NCBI RefSeq assembly: GCF_000275845.1
Contig: NW_006766889.1
Coordinates: 391,289 to 455,288 of the forward strand
DNA length: 64,000 nt
Origin: Dichomitus squalens LYAD-421 SS1
Lineage: Eukaryota > Basidiomycota > Agaricomycetes > Polyporales > Polyporaceae
Reading direction: 5' to 3'
Part shown: piece after piece, positions 24,238-33,640 of the stretch
How the letters are laid out: each line of letters begins with the position of its first letter
Numbering within the stretch: position 1 is the stretch's first letter
Notes under the pieces: model-generated
Told to the model about the DNA's origin: nothing
What the model saw: only the letters and a program-made list of their open reading frames with translations
Database searches by the model: none
Program-made: the position numbers and the translations under genes

Positions 24238-25538
24238 TCAACTCGAAGACAGCAAATACGTCCACAGTCCGAATAGGACGTTCAGCAGAAACCCGACCAC
24301 GATGCCCATCTGCATCTTCCGTCTGTTCGTGTCCGAGTAGAAGTCAGCATATATCACACACGTCTGAATAATCTGTCACGCATGCGAGAAATCCCGCCAC
24401 AGGAGACAACGTCAGAGACGGGGGATCTAACTTACGAGAACAAGGGCTCTTCCATCACGTCGTGCTCGCTCCCATCGTCCCAGAACACCGCCGGCTTGTG
24501 TCCGCGGAAGAAGAACAAGGGTAGGAGCGGAAAGAAGAACCCGAATAGGATCCCGTTGTGCAGCGACGACACGGCCGTCTGCGAGTTGGACAAGTCGCTA
24601 TTCGGCCCGTCGAGCGAATCTATCCACTGTTCTTCTAGGACCCGTGCGTGCTCATCGACTATCTCACGTCGAGAGTAGCGACGATCCGGTGGTGTGAATG
24701 ATTAGACAGCTGTTAGCAACTGACGGAAGATTGTCTAGGAAAGAGACTAGTGTACGTACAGTCTTCTTGGTCTTCGAACTCTTGGTCCAAGTAGTCCCCC
24801 GCGGAATGCGCATGGAACTGCAATCGTATATTCGCAATATCCCGCTCGCTGAACCCCGCCGCGGCGAGCCTATCGAAACCCCGCAAAGGCTTCAGCTGCG
24901 CAGTCTGTGGGAGTTGTGATAGTGCACCAGCGCATTCGTACGTTCATTCGTTAGCTTCTATCTGCCACGAATTCCGGCAGGCAGGCAGATAGATGCATCA
25001 GAAATACCCACCTGGATTCTCCCTTCTTCCTCCTCGCCTTCCTTCAACTGCGGCCCTACAGAACAGTGCAACCACGTCGTGCCCTGCGCGTTCTCCTCGG
25101 CCGCGCGTATCGCCTCATCGTCACCGTCGTCCGTACCTCCCACTCCCGATGGCGTCGCACCAGCATTCCTCCGGCGTTGCTGCCACATGGGCGACGCTAT
25201 TCGGGCATACAGTTGCGCACCGTCTGCGAGCAAGTGTCCCTGGTGAATAAGCCTGAGGCGTCTGTCCTTGAGTTCTGGGCGGGCGGTGCGGATCTACGAG
25301 GCAATCCCGCAATACAGTTGGGACTCAGAGCGAATGCTAGGTGTCAATATATGGGGCTTACGTTGGCCTTGACGTCCTTCACTGTGTCTTTCTGCACCAC
25401 CTGGACCGTCAGGTCCGGAATGCCCTCCGTGAAGCGGATGGTGAGATCCTTCGACGGTGAGGTCTCGAGTTCGCTGGGCTGCCCTGGGTCGGTGGCACGC
25501 TGCTTGCCTTTGGCTTTGTCGCTCAGCGCCGTAGACAT
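24238..25538 (-). CDS. Dsc E3 ubiquitin ligase complex subunit 3
   Basis: Exons on the minus strand: 25538-25362, 25293-25012, 24904-24760, 24658-24436, 24322-24238; 303 residues. The N-terminus (SDKAKGKQRA) is typical of basidiomycete Dsc3. A ubiquitin-like domain covers about residues 28-95 (LTIRFTEGIPDLTVQV, KDVKANIRTARPELKDRRLRLIHQGHLL). The DUF2407 C-terminal part follows: LKPLRGFDRLAAAGFSERDI, then FHAHSAGDYLDQEFED. Two hydrophobic segments close the protein, FGFFFPLLPLFFF (about residues 240-260) and MGIVVGFLLNVLFGLWTYLL near the end. The Dsc complex is a Golgi/ER membrane ligase that cleaves SREBP in fission yeast and removes orphan membrane proteins. Introns of about 100-113 nt are longer than the local norm. 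Confidence 0.9.
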
Positions 25539-26070
25539 GCTGTAAATGGGGTATAGTGACCGAAGCGTAGGGTAAGAATGAGGCTGGTAGCGAGGTGCTT
25601 GTGTCGTCGGAAGAGTGATGAGTACCGCTAGTTAGTTACACTCACCGTCGTATCCCCGACGCCCGCGGCGACCGACGCTAGAGAGCACGGTGCACGTGAC
25701 CATCGCGACGCGTATCACGGCCGAGGCTGCTACTGCGTTTCCCCAAAATATATCTTGCCCAGGGGGTTAGACTCAAGGACGAGGGGAGAATCACATATAA
25801 CCTAGGCTGGCTCTGATATCCCAATTCCAATATATGGGGATGTGTGTAGATGGAGACGCCTGCCTAATACCACACTGGCACAGGTGGTTTGCATATCGGT
25901 AGGCCCCTCCGAAAGTATCATGCTCAGGTTGGTTGAGAGCTGAAATCGAGACCCCACAAACGCAGTGAGTGGACACATCTTAGACCTCGAGTTGAGCGTA
26001 AGGCATCGCAAACGAACATTCAGCAAAACAACATCCACGAAAACACAGATCCAACCAGTAACAATACACA
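25539..26070. other. Intergenic, DSC3 promoter / ASK1 3' side
   Basis: 532 bases between tandem minus-strand genes. No further gene or motif is recognised. Confidence 0.5.
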
Positions 26071-29000
26071 TCAGCCCCTGGGCACCCACGGCGTCGGACT
26101 CTCCTCGACTCTGCCCGCCATTGCCATCTGTTGCCCGATCCCAATCGTGTCCTGCAACAAGTCTTCCCCAAGCATCCTCAGCCCCCCACCGCTCATCGCC
26201 ATCTGGGCCTGCTGCTGCGCGAGCCTCTGCGCCGGGGGCACCCCAAACACCGTCTCCTCCTCCCCGCCCAGCGCGTCGAGCCCATCGTCGTACGAGTCGT
26301 CGTCGAACTCGTCTCCATCGTCCTGCGCCGTGACAATAAACGGTGGGGCGGTGCCGTCCGTGGCCTCGTCGTCGCCGTCCAGGGAGGAGTCGAACGAGTC
26401 TTCAGAGTCGAAAGATTGCTCCTGATTGGCGAAGAGGAAGTCCGCAGGGGCGTTCGCGGTGTTCTGGTCTTCGTAGTCGAGCGAGTCGAGCGAGTCGTCG
26501 CCATCTCCCGGGCCTCCGCGCCCGATCACCTCGTCGTCGTAGAAGTCGTACTGGGGAGGCTGGGGCGTGTGGATGGACGGTTCCGGATCCGGGGCTGGTG
26601 GCTGGAGTGTGCGGGCAGACGAGGCGGATGCAGCGCTGCGCGAAGACGTCGCGGTGAACACGGACGAAGCAGAAGAGCCGGTCGCAGAGGAAGCGGAGGC
26701 GGAAGAGATGCTGCTGAATACGGGCGCACGCGCAGGTTGTGCAACAGGAGCGGGGGCGAGCACAGCCTTCTGGGAGCCGTACCCCGGCACGTTGAGCCCA
26801 ACTCTGCGCATGATACTGTCCAGACTCGCATCCACGACGCTAGCGCTCGTCTCTGAAGCAACAGGCGGGGCGTACGACGGTCGCCCATACCGAGTCATAG
26901 ACGGGGGCGTGGGCATCGAGCTCATGCTGCTCTCGGTGCCGTACCCCGTCCCAGCAGGGCCCTTCCCCTTTGCTACGGCCCCCGCAGGCCCAAAGACCCC
27001 GCGTCTTTCGACATCTACGAGATCCTTCATGATCCGCGCCGCAGCCTCCTGCTTAGGGGTCCTTCCAAGCTTGGGCAAGCGTGCGTAGTTCGTCATTACG
27101 GGAGGCGACATCCCGAAGTTCTCGTCGAATGAATCGTCCTCTCCAGGCGGGGGCGTCTTCGTCCCAGGTCCAGTCCCTGACCTCGCACCTGCCCTTGCCG
27201 TAAAAGCGGCCGACGGCATGTAGGCAGAGAGTTTGATAGAAGACGAAGGAGGGGGTACGAACTTGCGCGCGCTCCGTTGGGGACTAGCCACAGAGGGATC
27301 CTTGAGGTCGACGACACCCTTCCAATCTGACGGCTTGGTGTCAGGCGGGAGGTATGGATTGAGCGTTTTGGCAACCGGGGTCTTTGGCTTGAACTTTAGC
27401 GGAGACGTGGTACGACTCGTGGTGCCCGTGGCAGACGTGAGGTTGGAAGAGTTCGCATTACGGTGCAGGACCTTCTGGAGGAGGGGCTGCGGGCCCGGGC
27501 CCTCGCGCGCCTTGCCTTTGTCGCCGGTATGGAGTGCCGTGTGGTCGTCGAGAGTGCTGTCCCTGCCAGTCGCACGCTGTGTTACGTCCTGGGAGTCGTC
27601 AAAAGCTTCCGAGTGGTTGAGCGCTGAAGTCGAAGGGACAGCGACAGAGCGATCGTCGGCCAAACTCTGAATGTCACGATTGAGCTGCCTCAAGGGTGAC
27701 TCCAGTGACGCGCTCCACGAGGGCATTGGTTCCGAGGCCTCATTCGCGAAGCTATTGTCTGGGGCGTTTCGTGACCGCGAACGGTACGCGTCCGCGGGAG
27801 TGGAAGACACCGCGGCCTGTCCTGGAGCGAAGGACACCTCGGACGGTGTCCTGTCATACGTCCTGTCCGGGTGCGGGGTTTCGCCATCGGACTCGTCCGA
27901 GTGGGTGGTTGCAGATGACTCTGCAGGCGTCGATTCGGTCTCTACCTGACTGCTGTCTGCTGTCTGCTCATCTTCCGTCTGCTCCTGGCCGGCGCTGTAG
28001 TCCTCGTAGCTAGGTATACGAATCTGGGCAGCGGTTTCGTAGAAAGTAGTCCAGAACTGTGCGCGGTGATGAGCACAACCCAAAGAACATGAAGACAATG
28101 ATCAGAAACACGGAATAGCCATGACAAGCGGGAACGTAAGTTTATGCGTCCGGGTGCCCACGCGGTCTGACAGCGAGGACCGGTATGTAGCCGGGAACGT
28201 TGGATCTGCAATATGTCAAGCATATGTGGCGCCGCGGTGTGCACTACGATTGTCGGTAAGAGATATGTGGTGTGGCAAACATTCGATGTCTTCAAAGCCA
28301 AAGCAAGAGCCCCGAGCTCTCATCACGAGGTGGAAGTGCCCGATAGATGGCGATACTTTGAGAAGGAGTGTAGGTAACGCAGAGTGCTCTGATCAGCTTT
28401 AGATCCCCCGGACGACGCGCGTGGCGAGCACGAAGACAAGCCTTCAGAAGAGCGCTTGGACGTACTGGTCGGCGGACTTATTCGGGAAAATCGGCAAAGC
28501 ACACATTTCGTCGTGTAGGCCAGTCGATCCACTGCGGCTCCATACCGGCATGACGACGGTGTATCCACAATGTAAAACTGACGTTCTCAAGCAGCTGGGA
28601 GAGATAACGAAACTCGCGTACGACGCAGTCACAGCCACAGTCGTCCCTAAACTCTCTGGAGATGGCTGAGTGCAAGAGGGGAACCTCCCTACCCCCGAGT
28701 TGATGCCATGTCAGCGGGATCTGCAACGTGTGCAAAGAGAGGTTCGGTAGATGTACCGTGAAATGATCTCCAATTCGTTGAGATAGGAAGATCAAGTCCA
28801 CGGAGCCCGCCCACCTGAGGCAGGGATTCCATCTCGCCGTTTGAACGATCTAACATGAATTTACAGGGCCTCTCTTTTCCCTCGCTGCAGACGTTGAGCA
28901 TCTCGCTAGCATGGCTGCAACACAGTGATTGAGGAGTGTGGAGGAGTTCCCCGCTCGCACTCAGCAATAGCCCGGGAAGATCAGACGACCGCGATCACGA

Positions 29001-29459
29001 CCGTGTGGTATGCGGGTTTTGTTTCCTATCCTGGTCACCTTGTCGGCCCTCGCGGTCGTGGTAGCGGTCAGACTGCGCGGATGCCCGGGCGCAAAAACCT
29101 GGGCGCTGGAATGCATGTTTTTGCGACAACCGAAGGTGAACGTACCTTGGCGGCCTCCCGCACCGGCTGGGTTCCAACTGCATATCGCTTCACCGCAGGT
29201 AGTATCCTGTTCGCCATCACGTGCTGTATCTTCGAAAAGTTTGCGTCTATATTCTGCAGCCTGCTGTCAGATGTTTGATATGAGGCAAACCGAAGGGCAA
29301 AGGGACCTGCAACTTGATCGTAATAAGCTGCTCGATCTGCTCAATTTGGTCATAAGGGGCGGCAGTTGTGTCCAAACCAGGGACCACAATGTCCGCTGGG
29401 TCTGCTGATGGTTCCCATCTTGGTGTCTTGGGTTCGATGGGCTTCAGTTCCGGGGCCAT
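26071..29459 (-). CDS. DASH complex subunit ASK1
   Basis: Exons on the minus strand: 29459-29307, 29253-29146, 28056-26071; 748 residues. The conserved N-terminal ASK1 domain is split over all three exons: IVVPGLDTTAAPYDQIEQIE and QLITIKLQ, then NIDANFSKIQHVMANRILPAVKRY, then AAK joined to FWTTFYETAAQIRIPSYEDY. The long C-terminal part is Ser/Thr/Pro-rich with many possible CDK sites. It has the usual fungal pieces NPYLPPDTKPSDWKGVVDL and LGRTPKQEAAARIMKDLV, and ends in acidic repeats. ASK1 belongs to the microtubule ring that couples kinetochores to spindle ends. Intron 2 (28057-29145) is 1089 nt, about twenty times the local norm, with canonical gtacgt and cacag ends. The gene shares a 293-bp promoter with KIN17. 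Confidence 0.92.
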
Positions 29460-29752
29460 GAGCAGGAGGATGTGGATGAAGAGACGCGACAACGGGTGAG
29501 TGGCGCGACGCGACGCGACGGGCCCAGTGGCCCAAAGATTAGATTGTGGCTCTGCAGGGTATTGACCGGCCACTACGGCGATGTAACAAGCATTTAAACT
29601 CAGATTAGTGGCATTATGCAAGGGTATAGTAGTACCTCCAATTCGTCAGCAACTGCATGCACCTCGCCCTGAACGTCGACCATCACATCGTCTTGCTCAG
29701 TGTCCCACCACACCACTGCTTGTTCCTTTGAAGCTCAACATTCTTGCCCAAG
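29460..29752. promoter_or_regulatory. Divergent promoter, ASK1 / KIN17
   Basis: 293 bases between the two ATGs. GCGACGC words cluster at 29503-29520 (a run of GCGAC units), with another at 29483-29490. These resemble half-sites of MBF/E2F-type G1/S boxes, which would suit two cell-cycle genes. The functional role is inferred. Confidence 0.45.
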
Positions 29753-31209
29753 ATGCCGCGTGCAGAAGGTATGCATACATCCCGAGATCGTACGAGGCGT
29801 CATCTCATCTGCTATTCCTAGTCGGTACCCCGAAGTATCTGGCCAACAAAATGAAGGCTAAGGGCCTGCAGCGTTTGCGCTGGTACTGCCAAATCTGCCA
29901 GAAACAATGCAGAGACGAGAACGGCTTCAAGTGTCACACGCAGTCCGAGTCACACCTCCGGCAAATGCTCGTCGTCGGCGAGAGTGCCGGGAAGCACATC
30001 GCTGACTTCTCGTCCCAGTTCCAACACGACTTCGTTCAGCTTCTCTCCCGCCGTTTTGGCACGAAGCGCGTCAAGGCGAATACGGTCTATCAGGAGTTCA
30101 TCCAGGACAAGAACCATCTCCATATGAACGCTACTCGCTGGGTAACCCTGACCGAGTTCGTGAAGCATCTTGGTCGGACCGGAGTTGCGCGGGTGGATGA
30201 GACGGAGAAGGGCTGGTTCATTGCATGGATAGACAACAGCCCCAAGGCACTTGCGAAGCAGGTGAGTGTTCGATGTACCTCGTGTTACCTCTTTCATCGT
30301 GCGCCAAGCGCTCCGATGCTCCGAGAGGTATGTCCGTGGAGGTTAGCCAGGTACGCCGGAAGTCGCAGGCATCTCATCGCTAGGTGGAAGCAATGTACGA
30401 TGCACGTTCGCATGCCGTTGCCGCAGCTGGCAGCTGTGCGGACTATGTACCGAGCAGTGGCGGATGCATGCATGCAGCCTTATGTGACCCTGTCCGGCTC
30501 AATATCAAAAACGGCAGGAGCGTCCGGGCATCAAGATGCAGCGGGCAGAGTCGATCAGTTCACCGAAACCGAAAGGGCAGCGGCGTCTGTACAACGACCG
30601 TGCATCAGTCGGTTTGTAGTGGGACTACCGGACTGGCTAGTCACCGACTGTTCCTTATTCTGCTCCTGGCGAGGGACCTGTGTGGACTATCTTTGTTGCG
30701 TTGTACCTTCGGATCGAGTTGCCCTCGTTGCCTGGTATAGTGCACTAACCATATCTACTTTGCAGGAGGCCTCAATGAAGAAGGAACGGATGTCGGTTTC
30801 TGATGAGCAGCGTGAACGAATGCTCATTGAGGAGCAGATCGAGCGCGCAGCTGCTGAGGCGGAATCATCCGGATCCAAACAAGAACAGTCACCACCAGCG
30901 GAAGAGATTGGCTTGAAGCGCGATGAGACGACGGAGAAGGTCGTGTTATCCCTCGCTCCCAAACCTGGAGCATCCTCTTCGGGAATCAAGCTCAGCGCTC
31001 TCAAGCCTGCCGCGAACCCCCTCAAAGCTTCCAATCCCTTGAAGCGCCCCAATGTTTTCAAGCAGGCTGCTGCTACTTCCTCAAGTCTAGCGCCTGTTGA
31101 TGCGGAGAAGATCAATGGCAAGAAGAGGGAGTTGACAGCAGCCGAGCGGCTCATCCACGAGGACCAGGAAAGGAAACGGCGGCGCGTGGAGCGAGAGGCC
31201 GCCGCATAA
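29753..31209 (+). CDS. KIN17/RTS2-type DNA/RNA-binding protein
   Basis: Exons: 29753-29768 (16 nt), 29822-30261, 30766-31209; 299 residues. The start MPRAEVGTPKYLANKMKAKG is the family signature. A C2H2 zinc finger follows (WYCQICQKQC ... FKCHTQSESH). The winged-helix domain covers about residues 50-160 (FSSQFQHDFVQLLSRRFGTKRV, NATRWVTLTEFVKHLGRTG, GWFIAWIDNSPK). The Lys/Glu-rich C-terminus ends ERLIHEDQERKRRRVEREAA. KIN17 acts in the nucleus in replication, DNA damage response and pre-mRNA processing; the C-terminal KOW part of animal homologues is absent, as in other fungi. Intron 2 (30262-30765) is 504 nt, a multiple of three, and has no stop in the reading frame. An in-frame insertion is therefore possible, but strong donor (gtgagt), branch-like ctaac and acceptor (ttgcag) signals favour an intron. 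Confidence 0.9.
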
Positions 31210-31602
31210 GGCGGCGGAGCTTGGTGGTCGGCGTTGCGTAGTATTCGGAGAGACTCATATGTCACGTGTATCCATGTTCAACTGTCGCATTGTTTGTGTA
31301 CGTCTATTGCTGTTTCACTGTTAAGGATTTATCGCATAATCCCTTACCTCCGCAGCTAATAGTGATAAGGCCGTGATGTTTCGGCCCCGTAAAATGGAGA
31401 GCCATTGTCCGTGATGGCTTAGGCCCATGCCACCGTGGTGGTGTGGCTCAGTCCTTTGGCTCTCTTTGACAATAGGTCTAAGCGTTGTCGCGGGTTGGTA
31501 TAAACATTGCAAACTCGCAATCTTCGCACCTTGCCTTCTTCCGCTACGGTCGCACACAATCGTACTACCAACTTGCCAACCACACCAATCCGCACGCTCA
31601 TC
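31210..31602. other. Intergenic, no gene seen
   Basis: About 390 bases between tandem plus-strand genes. Presumed 3' UTR of KIN17 and promoter of the next gene. Nothing specific is recognised. Confidence 0.5.
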
Positions 31603-32911
31603 ATGAGAGAGTTTCACGTTCCCCCTCTGGATATTAGCCGCTGGCGCCCACTCAGTCCTGGTGCATCCCTCTCCGCGAAGGACGAGCCGATGGGCACTTC
31701 AATCTCCTGGGAAGCATACCCCATACCCGAACGGCCTCGCACGGCGGAGCTGCGGCGACCTTCAGTCTGCGAAAGCATCTGTGGCGACCCAAACCCGAGC
31801 AGCCTCCCTAAGGAAATCTGGCGTATCCCTCACGCGCACTATATCGCGTTCTCGCTCGATATGGCCGCTATCGCGAATACATTCGCCATGGACCCTTTCA
31901 CACAGGAGGCGCTGATGCGGCTCCAGCCGAAGCGTTACGTCGGGCTTGTCGTGTGGTCCGGTATGCAGCCCGAGTATGCTGAGGGAGCTCAGGAGGGTGA
32001 TCCGCCTTTGCGCCATCTTGAGGTGCTCGCACCACTGTTTGTGGCTAGTGGTCCCCCTCCAATCCCGGAGGCGAAGGATATGTACCTGCCTATCGATCCG
32101 TCGCCCCCTAGCCGGACGCAAGAGAAGCCTCAGAGTCACTCTGTGGTTGTGACCGACGAGGACTCCGCCATGACTGTGGACGGCGTCTTCGATATGGAGG
32201 ACGAATTCCCCGAGCAAGACGTTCAAGAAAGCGACCAAGGACAGGCATCGGACTGCCATGACGCTATGATGGACGAGGACGACGGCCAGTCGGCGCACAA
32301 TCCCGAGGAGAGTTCCCAAGCCCTGGACGAGTTCGGACCTCTGTCCGCCATCCGGCACCCTAGCCTCCTTCCGCTGAGAGGACGCGTACAATGGCTGACT
32401 TTCGGCACTCGCCTGCACATCACGACGTTCCACGAGTCCTCGCTTTCGTTCTACGTCGACGACGACGAGGATCAGCCGCCGTACGAGTGGCGCAGATTCG
32501 AGGCTCTCGTCACCGACAACCTAGCCGCCCTCTTCGACAGGTCCTCTTCACCGCCGGACGCCGATGGTACTTCTGCTGGTTCTGGCGACGAGTCGGACGC
32601 GCTCGTTCAGAAGCTTCGCGTGCCGGACATTTCGCTGCCTGCTATCGTTTGGCGCGACATTCGGGGCGAACACGAGGACGACCCTACAGAGTTCGTGCGG
32701 GAGCTTGATAGGTGAGTTTTTAGAGAGCAGGGTTGCCATTTGACGCTCCCAGATTTCAGCCAACGGGGGAAGCCGGTTCTGCCAGCGGTACGCCATGGCG
32801 TGCGCTCCCTCTGAGACCTGACGCCGATGCATGCAACTGAAACCGTTATTTACTGACCCTGTTGCTTTCTGTAGGATACATGACATCCTGGGCGAATTGC
32901 GCCAGCCTTAA
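31603..32911 (+). CDS. Uncharacterised acidic protein
   Basis: Exons 31603-32711 and 32875-32911; 381 residues. The long open frame starts at ATG 31603 (MREFHVPPLDISRWRPLSPG). The last exon adds only 12 codons (IHDILGELRQP) after a 163-nt intron. I do not recognise the family. The N-terminal part (about residues 70-160) looks folded, with IPHAHYIAFSLDMAAIANTF, PKRYVGLVVWSGMQPEYAEG and LRHLEVLAPLFV. A central acidic segment (about residues 180-250) is disordered and rich in Asp, Glu, Ser and Gln. A second folded part follows (LRGRVQWLTFGTRLHITTF, SLSFYVDDDEDQPPYEWRRF). No signal peptide, membrane span or catalytic motif is apparent. Coding status rests on the length of the clean frame, biased composition and a phase-consistent intron. 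Confidence 0.75.
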
Positions 32912-33640
32912 GCGAGAAGGTTCAGGCGAGCGTCCAGTTCGTGAACTGCGTCTGGAGGCCGGTACGATACGAACGCGTCTATGGAGCAATCCGCGCCCAG
33001 GTTGTGTTCTGTTCGCGTTAAGGTTCGGCGAGCGTGATGTCCGCATGCTCGTAATGCTGTTGAGCTCATAAGTACGGATATGTGAGTAGAAGAGAAGAAT
33101 TAGTCCAAGGCGCTCATAGCCGCTGGTGTATTGGTAGAGATCAGGGTCAACTTCTTATACATGAATAATACTTCGGGCGTCCCGTGGGACGTGAGCCAAA
33201 TCAATCGTACATCGGAAGCCATTCCAGCGACCTGAAGAGAGCCCTGATAGCGCCTGGCTCTTGTTTTGAGAAGACGCTGCCGCGCGCGACCGCCGTGGTT
33301 GTGCCATGCTGTTGTGGGGCGCACTGGAGTGCGATTTTTCCAAATTGCCATTCGATGGCCGATGCCCGAAGCAACGAAGAAGTAATGCAATACTGTAAGC
33401 GGGATGTGTGTACACGGTCGCCATGTCCGGCGGGAGAAGCAAGAAGTCAGAATCATGGCAATACGTCGTCGCGTCGCGCTTCATGCAGGCGGAATGAAAT
33501 TCGAGCACCACACATCGCAATACAGACTCGCAAAGGTACGCGCGCGCGGCCTCGTGGGTGTCCGTCGCCGACCATCTGCAACCCCCAGCTCCGCGGCTTG
33601 GTAGTGACCTTCCGTGCCTAACCCAAGGGCTTCACGCAAT
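32912..33640. other. Convergent 3' intergenic region
   Basis: About 730 bases between the stop of the unknown gene (+) and the stop of ARP6 (-). Only short frames without coding character occur. Confidence 0.5.
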
